Shown piece after piece: positions 36,785 to 44,714 of a stretch of DNA of 64,000 nucleotides (position 1 is its first letter; each line of letters starts with the position of its first letter). The translations under genes were made by a program, and so were the position numbers. This DNA is from Comamonadaceae bacterium UBA2121 (GTDB lineage: Bacteria; Pseudomonadota; Gammaproteobacteria; Burkholderiales; Burkholderiaceae_C), in NCBI GenBank assembly GCA_002331385.1, contig DCYB01000001.1:1-64000 (forward strand), given 5' to 3'. The notes under the pieces are model-generated. The model was not told the origin of the DNA. It ran no database searches and saw nothing but the letters and a program-made list of their open reading frames with translations.

Positions 36785-36799
36785 TGGCACGCAGATTGC
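36785..36799 (+). promoter_or_regulatory. Sigma-54 (-24/-12) promoter for the PrpB-like gene
   Basis: TGGCAC-GCAGA-TTGC matches the RpoN consensus TGGCAC-N5-TTGC exactly at the -24 and -12 elements. It lies 46 bases before the start codon of the lyase gene and points toward it. The predicted transcript start is near 36811. The neighbouring prpR encodes a sigma-54 activator. Confidence 0.88.
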
Positions 36800-36844
36800 G
36801 TTGCATGACTGTTTTGACGCATCCATGAACCGACAGGACATTCC

Positions 36845-37705
36845 ATGACCACCCAACAGACACTCAGACAACTCATCAACGCGCGCCGTGGCGTGCTGGT
36901 TCCCGGCGCGTTCAATGCCATGTCCGCACGCGTGGTGGAGGACCTGGGCTTCGAAGCGCTTTATGTCACCGGCGCTGGCGTCACCAACATGTGGTTCGGC
37001 CTGCCCGATCAGGCCTTCATGGGTTTGACGGACATCGCCGATCACACGGCACGCATCCGCCACGCCGTGGAGCTGCCGCTGATCGTGGACGCGGACACCG
37101 GCTTTGGCAACGCGCTCAACACCTACCATGCCGTGCGCACACTGGAGCGCGCGGGCGCGGATTGCATCCAGCTGGAAGATCAGGTCAGCCCCAAGCGTTG
37201 CGGCCATTTCAATGGAAAGAGCGTCATTGAGACCAGCGAAATGCTGGGCAAGATCCGCGCCGCCGTGGACGCCCGCCGCAATGCGGACACGCTCATCATG
37301 GCGCGCACCGACGCCGCCGCCATCCACGGCTTCGACGCGGCGGTGGAACGCGCTCAGGCCTTTGCCGAGGCAGGCGCGGACATCCTGTTTGTCGAAGCCG
37401 TCACCTCACTGGAGCACGTCAAGGCCCTGCCCCAGCGCCTGAAGCAGCCGCAGTTGATGAACATGGTGATTGGCGGCAAAACGCCCATCGCCACGACCGA
37501 TGAACTTGGTGCAATGGGTTTTTCCATCGTGCTGTATGCCAATGCGGCCCTGCAAGGCGCGCTGGCAGGCATGCAGCGCGCGCTGGGAACGTTGCGACAC
37601 TCGCACCACCTTCAGGAAGACCCGAACCTGGTCGCCCCGTTTGCCGAGCGCCAACGGCTGGTGAACAAGCCGTTCTGGGACGGTCTGGAAAAGCGCTACG
37701 AATAA
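36845..37705 (+). CDS. Isocitrate lyase/PEP mutase superfamily protein, PrpB-like
   Basis: This 286-residue TIM-barrel C-C lyase has the Mg site region LPLIVDADTGFGNALNTYHA, the catalytic loop SPKRCGHFNGK with its Cys, and IMARTDAAAIHG. PrpB (2-methylisocitrate lyase, the last methylcitrate step) is the obvious role next to prpR. The sequence departs from canonical PrpB outside the motifs (VTGAGVTNMWFGLPDQ, then a different C-terminal half). Dimethylmalate lyase or oxaloacetate decarboxylase types are also possible. AGGA precedes the ATG. Confidence 0.8.
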   Translation: MTTQQTLRQLINARRGVLVPGAFNAMSARVVEDLGFEALYVTGAGVTNMWFGLPDQAFMGLTDIADHTARIRHAVELPLIVDADTGFGNALNTYHAVRTLERAGADCIQLEDQVSPKRCGHFNGKSVIETSEMLGKIRAAVDARRNADTLIMARTDAAAIHGFDAAVERAQAFAEAGADILFVEAVTSLEHVKALPQRLKQPQLMNMVIGGKTPIATTDELGAMGFSIVLYANAALQGALAGMQRALGTLRHSHHLQEDPNLVAPFAERQRLVNKPFWDGLEKRYE

Positions 37706-37732
37706 GTCCAACGCTGGCCGAATCATGAGCGC

Positions 37733-37763
37733 AGCGGCTGCAGCACTCTGCAGCCGCTCTTTT
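37733..37763 (+). terminator. Intrinsic terminator after the PrpB-like gene
   Basis: AGCGGCTGCA and TGCAGCCGCT form a perfect 10-bp stem with a 6-base loop (37733-37758), followed by CTTTT. It lies 28 bases past the stop codon. Confidence 0.8.
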
Positions 37764-37932
37764 GATTGCTTCCAAAATGTTCGATTGTGATTCGGCGACG
37801 CGCTCGCCGCCTTCGCATCAACACCGATTCCCCGCTTCGCCTGCCCTATGAACCGCAAGGCTCGCCGCGTTTTCTAATGTCGGCCATTCGCCAATAGACG
37901 ACAAACATGACCTTACAGGCTTTCACAGTCCG

Positions 37933-38277
37933 TTGACTTGGGCTGATTCTGCTTTGTCTACAATCGAAAAATTCGACGACATTCAGACGAAACTATCTCG
38001 CAATAGCCCACTCTGAAAGTCGTAAACCGGTGGCCTGGCCGCAAAGTCGCACCGGATCGACACGCAGTCGCCTCGCCTTGGTCGGCAGCTTGCGCCCGGG
38101 ATCGCCCGATCCTGTGCCTTGTTACCGTCCGGCCTGATGCATGAGCAGATTGACTGACTCATCCACCCATCCCGGGTGCGCCCCTGTCAGGATTCCGATA
38201 CCCGGAGGCCCGCACCGCGTGAAAGCAACAGACTGGACATGTGCCCTGCAGATGTCCGCGATCGGAGGTGTTCCGTT
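37933..38277 (+). promoter_or_regulatory. Long structured leader of the acyltransferase gene; GEMM-like (c-di-GMP-I) riboswitch candidate
   Basis: A TACAAT -10 element lies at 37959-37964 with TTGACT 20 bases upstream (longer than ideal), giving a leader of about 300 bases. Within it, 38010-38112 resembles the c-di-GMP-I aptamer: CTGAAAGTCGTAAACC, a 4-bp hairpin CCGG-TGGC-CTGG, then CCGCAAAGTCGC followed by ACCGGATC. GEMM RNAs have GCAAACC, a short hairpin and GGGACGCAAAGCC in the same order. A GGATC-GCCC-GATCC hairpin (38099-38112) closes the region. The tetraloop is not GNRA and several core bases differ, so this is a variant or a lookalike. The rest, 37764-37932, shows nothing recognisable. 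Confidence 0.4.
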
Positions 38278-39429
38278 TTGGCGGCCAACAACGAATACAA
38301 ATTACAGTACAACCCGGCTCTGGATGGCCTGCGTGGCGTCGCCATCTTGCTCGTCATCCTCTCGCATGCGCACGTTCCGCTCTTTGACGGCGCATTCTTC
38401 GGAGTCGACCTCTTCTTCGTACTCAGCGGCTATCTCATCACAACGCTGCTGCTGATGGAGTACAAGAACAATCACCGCATCAATTACTGGCAGTTCTATC
38501 GTCGGCGCTTTTTCCGACTCATGCCGGCGCTCGCGCTGTTCCTGCTGACCTATGTGATCGTGGCGCCTTTCATCTGGCCCGACCTCACCGACGTCTACTC
38601 CGACGCGCTCGTCTCCATCCTGTATCTGGCCGATTACGGCATCGCTTTCTTCGACAGCCCGGACACGCTGCTGCACATGTGGTCACTGTCGGTGGAGGAG
38701 CACTTCTATCTGATCTGGCCGCCGCTGCTCGTGCTGCTGTTGCGCTTTGCCACACCGGGCAAGGTCTGGCGCTCGATTGCGCTGCTCTTCCTGCTGAGCT
38801 GGGTTTGGCGCATTTTCTGGGTCGCGCAAGGCCAGCAGTTCTATGAAATCTTCTTCCGCTTCGACACGCGCGCCACTGGCCTCTTCGCAGGCGCCTTGTT
38901 GGCCGCACTGCTCATCGAGAAGCCTGATTTCCTGCAAACTCTGCGTAAGCAGATGCCGCACCTCATGTGGTTGCCACTGTCCATTCCACTGCTGCTGGAG
39001 CTGGGTTGGGACAACCAACAAGTGATGATCTGGGGCATGACCGTGGTCGAGCTGGCCGCTGTCGTGGTGCTGGTGGCGCTGAACCGTCGCACCGGTCTGG
39101 TCTATGACATGCTGACGGCGCCGATCCTCGTTCATCTGGGCAAGCTGTCGTATGGCGTTTACCTGTGGCATTTCCCGGTGGTGCGCTATCTGCGTGCGGA
39201 ACTGCCCTGGCCGATGGTGGTCATTCTGGGCACCATCATTTCGGTGGCGCTGGCAGCGCTGTCTTTCTACACCGTCGAGCGTTGGGCGCTGCGCCTGCGC
39301 GACCGCAAGAAGCCGGAGAGCCGCCCCGCGCCCACTCCGACACCCAAGCCCGCGCCTGCAGTCAAGGCCGCGCGGCCCCATGTGCGCACCGAGCCCTATC
39401 TGAACCTGTCATCGCAAGGCATGCGTTAA
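38278..39429 (+). CDS. Membrane acyltransferase, family 3 (OafA/YrhL-like)
   Basis: This integral membrane protein of about 383 residues transfers acyl groups, usually acetyl, to surface polysaccharides or similar acceptors. The N-terminal motif is LDGLRGVAILLVILSHAHVP with the catalytic-type His. FFVLSGYLIT and the Arg-rich FYRRRFFRLMPALALFLL follow, and MWSLSVEEHFYLIWPP is diagnostic. The C-terminal 50 residues are Pro/Lys/Arg-rich. GGAGG seven bases before a TTG codon at 38278 argues for that start. An in-frame ATG at 38239 has no ribosome binding site. There are no polysaccharide genes nearby. Confidence 0.9.
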   Translation: MAANNEYKLQYNPALDGLRGVAILLVILSHAHVPLFDGAFFGVDLFFVLSGYLITTLLLMEYKNNHRINYWQFYRRRFFRLMPALALFLLTYVIVAPFIWPDLTDVYSDALVSILYLADYGIAFFDSPDTLLHMWSLSVEEHFYLIWPPLLVLLLRFATPGKVWRSIALLFLLSWVWRIFWVAQGQQFYEIFFRFDTRATGLFAGALLAALLIEKPDFLQTLRKQMPHLMWLPLSIPLLLELGWDNQQVMIWGMTVVELAAVVVLVALNRRTGLVYDMLTAPILVHLGKLSYGVYLWHFPVVRYLRAELPWPMVVILGTIISVALAALSFYTVERWALRLRDRKKPESRPAPTPTPKPAPAVKAARPHVRTEPYLNLSSQGMR

Positions 39430-39446
39430 AACAGATGGTCTGCCGT

Positions 39447-39483
39447 AAAAAGCCGCGTCTCCCGCCCGGAACGCGGCTTTTTT
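39447..39483 (+). terminator. Intrinsic terminator after the acyltransferase gene
   Basis: AAAAAGCCGCG and CGCGGCTTTTTT form a strong stem with a loop of about 14 bases and a six-T tail, starting 18 bases after the stop codon. The A-run on the left could also support reverse termination. Confidence 0.88.
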
Positions 39484-39687
39484 GCATCGTTGAGTGTGAA
39501 TTTGCGTTTTCCAGCCCAACAATGAAACAATGAACCGTACGCATGCGCCGCGCAGCCGCTACACTGCGGACTGCGCTTGCCGACCTCCGTGCGACACCAT
39601 GACAGCACGGCAGACCGCCAAGCGTTTTTTCTTCCCTTTTTTCAACCATCGTCTGGCTGTCTGACTGTCCCAACGTCTGCCCATACC

Positions 39688-41034
39688 ATGTCCGCCGTCT
39701 TCAACTTCACTTTCGTTCCCTGGTTCCGGTCTGTGGCTCCCTACATCCACAAGTTCCGACACCAGACCTTTGTGGTGGGCATCACGGGCGAGGCCATTGC
39801 TGCAGGCAAGCTGCAAGGCATCGTGCAGGACCTGGCCCTGATTCAGGCGATGGGCATCAAGCTGGTGCTGGTGCACGGTTTCCGCCCGCAGGTGAACGAG
39901 CAACTGCGCGCCAAGGGCCATGAGCCGCAATACTCCCACGGCATCCGCGTGACGGATGAAGTGGCGCTCGACTGCGCACAAGAAGCCGCTGGGCAACTGC
40001 GCTACGAGATCGAGGCCGCGTTCAGCCAGGGCCTGCCCAACACACCGATGGCAGATGCGCGCGTGCGCGTCATCTCGGGCAACTTTCTCACGGCGCGACC
40101 CGTGGGCATCGTGGATGGCGTGAACTTCAAGCATTCCGGCCTCGTGCGCAAGGTGGACGTAGAGGGCATTCGCCGCACGCTCGACTCCGAGGCGCTGGTG
40201 CTGATTTCTCCCTTCGGCTTTTCGCCCACCGGCGAAGCCTTCAACCTCGCAATGGAAGAAGTCGCTACGCGCGTGGCCACCGAGTTGCGTGCCGACAAGC
40301 TCATCTTCCTCACCGAGGTACCCGGCATCCGCGTCAACCCGAACGAGCCGGAGAGCGACGACAACCCGATCGACACCGAATTGCCGCTGGCCGCCGCGCG
40401 CCAATTGCTCGCGCAATTGCCGCCGCCGCATCTGCCGACCGACGTGGGTTTTTACCTGCAGCACTGCGTGCGCGCCTGCGAACACGGCGTGGAGCGCAGC
40501 CACATCCTGCCCTTTGCGGTGGATGGCGCACTGCTGCTGGAAATCTATGTGCACGATGGCATCGGCACCATGGTCATCGACGAAAAGCTCGAAGAGCTGC
40601 GCGAGGCCACCATCGACGATGTGGGCGGCATCATCCAGCTCATCGAACCGTTTGAAAAGGACGGCACGCTGGTCAAGCGCGATCGCACCGAGATCGAACG
40701 CGACATCACCAGCTACACCGTGATCGAGCACGACGGCGTGATCTTCGGCTGCGCCGCGTTCTACCCATTCCCCGAAGCGGGCACGGCTGAAATGGCCGCA
40801 GTCACGGTCTCGCCCATGAGCCAGGGCACAGGCGACGGCGAAAAGCTGCTCAAGCGCATCGAGCAGCGCGCACGCGCCATGGGCCTCAAGAGCCTGTTCG
40901 TGCTGACAACGCGCACCATGCACTGGTTCATCAAGCGCGGTTTCCAGCCCGTGGACCCGAGCTGGCTGCCCGAAGCGCGCAAGGCCAAGTACAACTGGGA
41001 CCGCAAGAGCCAGGTGCTGGTCAAATACCTCTGA
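39688..41034 (+). CDS. argA: N-acetylglutamate synthase
   Basis: This 448-residue enzyme acetylates glutamate from acetyl-CoA, opening arginine biosynthesis. An amino-acid-kinase-like domain fills residues 1-290 (LIQAMGIKLVLVHGFRPQVN; VRVISGNFLTARPVGIVDGV). A GNAT acetyltransferase domain (about 300-440) has MAAVTVSPMSQGTGDGEKLL as its acetyl-CoA loop and TTRTMHWFIKRGF. This fused architecture is that of classical ArgA, normally feedback-inhibited by arginine. The ATG at 39688 gives the family N-terminus. The frame remains open upstream to 39577 without a good start. Confidence 0.95.
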   Translation: MSAVFNFTFVPWFRSVAPYIHKFRHQTFVVGITGEAIAAGKLQGIVQDLALIQAMGIKLVLVHGFRPQVNEQLRAKGHEPQYSHGIRVTDEVALDCAQEAAGQLRYEIEAAFSQGLPNTPMADARVRVISGNFLTARPVGIVDGVNFKHSGLVRKVDVEGIRRTLDSEALVLISPFGFSPTGEAFNLAMEEVATRVATELRADKLIFLTEVPGIRVNPNEPESDDNPIDTELPLAAARQLLAQLPPPHLPTDVGFYLQHCVRACEHGVERSHILPFAVDGALLLEIYVHDGIGTMVIDEKLEELREATIDDVGGIIQLIEPFEKDGTLVKRDRTEIERDITSYTVIEHDGVIFGCAAFYPFPEAGTAEMAAVTVSPMSQGTGDGEKLLKRIEQRARAMGLKSLFVLTTRTMHWFIKRGFQPVDPSWLPEARKAKYNWDRKSQVLVKYL

Positions 41035-41083
41035 CGCCACTGCACTGCCCGCGCAGCCGCTCCCGACGCCGCACCCAACAGCG

Positions 41084-42097
41084 TCAATGCAGCGCAGGCT
41101 TGCGCAGATGCGGTTGGCGTTTGGCGAGGGTCTCCCAGTCGGTGCGCAATTGCGTCAGGATGTTCGCCATCTGTTGCGGCGTGCTGCTGCTCGCGTTGGC
41201 GCCCTGCGTCTCCAGATTGCGCGAAAACTCCGCGGACTCGACCACCTTGCGCGTGGCCTGATTGAGCCGATGCAGGCGCTCCGCATCGATGCCCGCCGGC
41301 GCCTGCAGCCCGTACCAGACGGACATGGTGAAGTCCACGCCACTCTCGGCAAAGGTCGGCACCTGCGCCAAGGGTCCGTGCATGCGCGTTGGAGAGGACA
41401 CGCCGAGCGCTCGCAATTTGCCTGATTGCAATTGGGGCAACAGCACCGGCACCAGCGCCATGACCGAGTCCACCTGACCGGCCACCGTCTCCATCATGGC
41501 CTGCGCACCGCCGCGATAAGGCACATGCAGCACGTTCGCCTTCGCACTCAGCTTGAACCGCTCTACGTAGTTTTCGAGTTGCGCGCTACCCAGCGTGACC
41601 TCTCCCGCTTCGGCGCGCGCCACCTGCAGGTAGTCCTTCATGGTCAGGAACGGTGAGTTCGCGCCCGTGGCGATCACAAAAGGCGTGTGCGCCACCGTGC
41701 TCACCGGAGCCAGTGCAGTGCGCGTATCCATTTTGGGAATTGGGCCGAAAATCGAATTCAGCACCAACGTACTGCCACCAAATAGCAAGGTATAGCCATC
41801 GCTGCGTGACTTCGCCACAAGCTCCGAGCCGATATTGGTGGCAGCGCCCGGGCGGTTGTCCACATAGACGGGAACGCCCAACTCCTTGGAGAGTCCATCG
41901 ACCAACGCACGCGCGATGCTGTCCGAACTGCCCCCAGCGGGAAACGGCACCACGACACGGATGCTGCGATTGGGAAACATCACTTCCCCCGGCTCCGCGC
42001 CCGCCGGAGCCGCATTTGCAACGAAGCTAATTCCTATCGTTAGCAATGCACAGAGAACAAGTGACTTTCCCGCGACAGCCCCTAATCGTTTACTCAT
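41084..42097 (-). CDS. Bug-family (tripartite tricarboxylate transporter) solute receptor
   Basis: This 337-residue periplasmic receptor has an N-terminal signal (KSLVLCALLTIGISFVANAA). The mature protein begins FPNRSIRVVVPFPAGGSSDS, the pocket signature of the Bug family, followed by VYVDNRPGAATNIGSELVAK. Bug genes are greatly expanded in Burkholderiales and usually lack neighbouring TctAB permease genes, as here. The ligand is unknown. It is divergent from a MarR-type regulator with a 97-base AT-rich spacer, which suggests that the regulator controls it. Confidence 0.92.
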   Translation of the reverse strand: MSKRLGAVAGKSLVLCALLTIGISFVANAAPAGAEPGEVMFPNRSIRVVVPFPAGGSSDSIARALVDGLSKELGVPVYVDNRPGAATNIGSELVAKSRSDGYTLLFGGSTLVLNSIFGPIPKMDTRTALAPVSTVAHTPFVIATGANSPFLTMKDYLQVARAEAGEVTLGSAQLENYVERFKLSAKANVLHVPYRGGAQAMMETVAGQVDSVMALVPVLLPQLQSGKLRALGVSSPTRMHGPLAQVPTFAESGVDFTMSVWYGLQAPAGIDAERLHRLNQATRKVVESAEFSRNLETQGANASSSTPQQMANILTQLRTDWETLAKRQPHLRKPALH

Positions 42098-42194
42098 TCC
42101 TACTGTCCCCCTCTCTCGTTTGAACATTTTTAATTAAATCGTCCCGTAGTCAGTGCAAGGTTTACGTAATTTCTCTGGATAATATTCTTTAACT

Positions 42195-42656
42195 ATGTAC
42201 TCAAAAGAAGAAATTGACGCGCTTCGCATCAAGAGGCGCTACGGTGTGGGACGCATGCTGCTTTTGGCGCGCAAAGACTTTGTTGCCCGACTGCACGCAG
42301 CGATGGGAGATGAACTCAAGGACCTTCCCCCGGCAGCGGGCGGAATGCTTCCCTACATCGATCTGGAAGGCACACGGGGCACGGAGCTCGCGCGGCGCAT
42401 GGGTGTCAGCAAGCAGGCCGCCGGCAAGGCCGTACGCGATCTGGAGGCCTGCGGCCTGGTGACGCGCGTGCAGGAAGTGGCCGACGCGCGCGCCGCCAAG
42501 GTGCAGTTCTCGGCCAAAGGCCTTGAATACATGATGAAGCTGCATGTTGCGATCGATGAAATCGAGAATGACTACGCCAAGCTCATCGGCACGGAAAAGG
42601 CGCAGCTCCTGCGTGAGGCGCTGTGCGAAATAGCGTATCGCAGCCCTCTTCCCTGA
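42195..42656 (+). CDS. MarR-family transcriptional regulator
   Basis: This 153-residue winged-helix regulator has a central DNA-binding domain (about 45-110: TELARRMGVSKQAAGKAVRD as recognition helix region, then the wing VQEVADARAAKVQFSAKG). Helices at both ends would form the dimer. No Shine-Dalgarno sequence precedes the ATG, and GATAAT lies only 12 bases upstream, so the message may have a very short or absent leader. Its likely target is the divergent Bug gene, its own promoter, or both. Confidence 0.9.
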   Translation: MYSKEEIDALRIKRRYGVGRMLLLARKDFVARLHAAMGDELKDLPPAAGGMLPYIDLEGTRGTELARRMGVSKQAAGKAVRDLEACGLVTRVQEVADARAAKVQFSAKGLEYMMKLHVAIDEIENDYAKLIGTEKAQLLREALCEIAYRSPLP

Positions 42657-42977
42657 CAATTCGTTTGCTACTTTGACGCCTGTCGCGCAACGCGGCAGGC
42701 GCTAGCCTGTCCGCTGATTGCGCAGACGAGTCCGTCAATCCAACGGAATCGCCCGGCACACACGGTGACTATCAACTGCAGCCAGCGATCATCTGTCGGA
42801 CGATTTTTTGATTGTCGATCAGATTGCGCGGTGACCGTGCGTGTAAATGTTCGATTGTCGTTTTGCGGCATTCTCAACGACTTCTGCGTGTCATTTACGC
42901 ACTGACAACGCACACATTTATGACAATGGCAAAGATGGGCGAGATAGCGGGTTACATGCCGCTATCACGCATCAACG
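42657..42977. other. 321-base non-coding stretch with a strong hairpin
   Basis: No convincing gene is seen. At 42678-42700, GCCTGTCGCG-CAA-CGCGGCAGGC forms a 10-bp stem with one G-T wobble and a 3-base loop, 22 bases after the marR stop. No T-run follows directly, though it could end transcripts. The remainder (42701-42977) is unremarkable and would carry 3' ends of the convergent marR and DUF2189 genes. Confidence 0.6.
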
Positions 42978-43856
42978 TCATTGCGCTGAATCAACCGCAT
43001 TCGCATTGAGGAGCGCGTCGCTTTGTGCTGCCTCATCCAAGCAGACGGGCGCCGCAGACTGCGGCTCGATAGCGGCCCGATACGCGTGCCAACTCGCGTA
43101 GCCCAACACCGGCCCCACCACCAACAAGCCAGCGCCCCAGGCCCACAGTGAAAGCCCCACCAGCACGCTGATGATGACGCCCCACAGCAGCATCACGCCG
43201 GGGTTCTCCAACACCACGCGGATGCTGGTGATGCCTGCCGTCAGTGCGTCCGTGTCGCGATCGAGGATCATGGGAATGGACACCACCATGCTGGAAAACA
43301 CCAGCGTGGCAAACACCGATCCGACCGAGAGATATGCCAGCACGAACTCCCAGTTTTCCGGGTTGAAGATCGCGCGCACCACACCCGTTGTCGATGGCAT
43401 GCCCGTGTGGAAAAACACGGCAAACACCACCAGCGACGCGCGCCCCCAGAGCAGCTCCAGCACGATCAACACCAGCACCAACATGCCCATGCTGCCCATG
43501 TGCGTGTCCCAGCAGGTGATGGATTGCCCCAGATCGGGCGGCAGCCCCGCCTCCCGCCGGCGACTGGTGTCGTACAGCCCCATGGCCAGAAACGGCCCGA
43601 CCAGCAGACAGCCACTGGCGATGGACATGGTGTACTCCGGCTTGGCGCGAAACACCCATCCCAGCGCCAGCGCCAACATCCAGAAGCACACGCCGTAAAA
43701 GGACGAAATGCCCGGCGCGTTCACCATATCGTTCACACCGCGTGCGACCCAGCGCAGCGGATCCATCCAATGCAATGGCCGCAACTGGACGGCGCTGGCG
43801 GTGGCGTCGGACTGCGCGGCAGCAGCGGAATCATTCTGCGCGGGGGCATCGGTCAT
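42978..43856 (-). CDS. DUF2189 integral membrane protein
   Basis: This protein of about 292 residues has six or so hydrophobic helices in pairs. The DUF2189 signature is PLRWVARGVNDMVNAPGISS followed by FYGVCFWMLALALG. A middle segment FAVFFHTGMPSTTGVVRAIF and a long C-terminal hydrophobic pair follow. The ATG at 43856 (MTDAPAQ) has AAAGG upstream. Earlier ATGs at 43871 and 43922 lack ribosome binding sites. The function is unknown. Confidence 0.88.
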   Translation of the reverse strand: MTDAPAQNDSAAAAQSDATASAVQLRPLHWMDPLRWVARGVNDMVNAPGISSFYGVCFWMLALALGWVFRAKPEYTMSIASGCLLVGPFLAMGLYDTSRRREAGLPPDLGQSITCWDTHMGSMGMLVLVLIVLELLWGRASLVVFAVFFHTGMPSTTGVVRAIFNPENWEFVLAYLSVGSVFATLVFSSMVVSIPMILDRDTDALTAGITSIRVVLENPGVMLLWGVIISVLVGLSLWAWGAGLLVVGPVLGYASWHAYRAAIEPQSAAPVCLDEAAQSDALLNANAVDSAQ

Positions 43857-44024
43857 GGCGGCCTTTGGCATGGAATGCACAAGTGCAACCACATTACGCA
43901 GACGGCCCGCAGCGGTAAACACAGGTAATCACTAGTGCGGCTTTATCGCGGTGCACAGCCTGTCATTGCCGATCAAGGCGCAGTCCGACCACGCAGGAGC
44001 GCAAACAAAAATAGAATCGCGGCC

Positions 44025-44714
44025 ATGCGTGAATCTGACCGTTCGTCACCTCTGCCCGTCCTGTATTCGTTTCGCCGCTGCCCTTACGCCATGCGCGCAC
44101 GGCTGGCACTCGCCAGCGCCGCCCTGCCCTGCGAGCTGCGTGAAATCCAACTGCGCAACAAGCCGCAAGCGCTGTTGCTGGCATCGCCCAAAGCCACCGT
44201 TCCCGTGTTGGTGCTGCCGAACGGCGAAGTGATCGAGCAGAGCCTCGACATCATGTTGCACGCATTGCGCTGGCATGATCCCGCCGGTTGGCTTGCACCC
44301 GAAGCTGGCGCATTGGATGACATGCTGGCGCTGATTGCGCGCAACGACCAGTTCTTCAAGCCAGCGCTCGATCGCAGCAAATATCCGGACCGTTACACCC
44401 ACGACGAAGTGGCGCAAGCAGCGACCGACGCGCGCACATGGTTTGGCGAACTGGAGGCGCTTCTCGCCCGCACAAGCCATGTGCAAGGCAGCCGTGCATC
44501 ACTTGCCGACATGGCCATTCTTCCGTTTGCGCGCCAGTTCGCCCATATCGACCGCGACGCCTGGGCCGCGCAGCCCTGGGTGCATGTGCAAGCCTGGCTA
44601 CAACGCTGGATGGATGCGCCGCTGTTCGCGCAGATCATGCAGACCTACCCCGTCTGGCAGCCGGACACCTCTGGCCCGACGCTGTTCAGCACACCGGCTC
44701 AGCCTTTGCTCTGA
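44025..44714 (+). CDS. Glutathione S-transferase-family protein
   Basis: This 229-residue protein has a thioredoxin-like N-terminal domain (about 10-85) carrying FRRCPYAMRARLAL, where the Cys of CPYA suggests a thiol-transferase (omega- or beta-like) chemistry rather than a Tyr/Ser GST. The cis-Pro glutathione site is KATVPVLVLPNGEVIEQSLD. A helical C-terminal domain follows, with LADMAILPFARQFA. The 3' end overlaps the convergent beta-lactamase gene by 16 bases. Confidence 0.88.
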   Translation: MRESDRSSPLPVLYSFRRCPYAMRARLALASAALPCELREIQLRNKPQALLLASPKATVPVLVLPNGEVIEQSLDIMLHALRWHDPAGWLAPEAGALDDMLALIARNDQFFKPALDRSKYPDRYTHDEVAQAATDARTWFGELEALLARTSHVQGSRASLADMAILPFARQFAHIDRDAWAAQPWVHVQAWLQRWMDAPLFAQIMQTYPVWQPDTSGPTLFSTPAQPLL

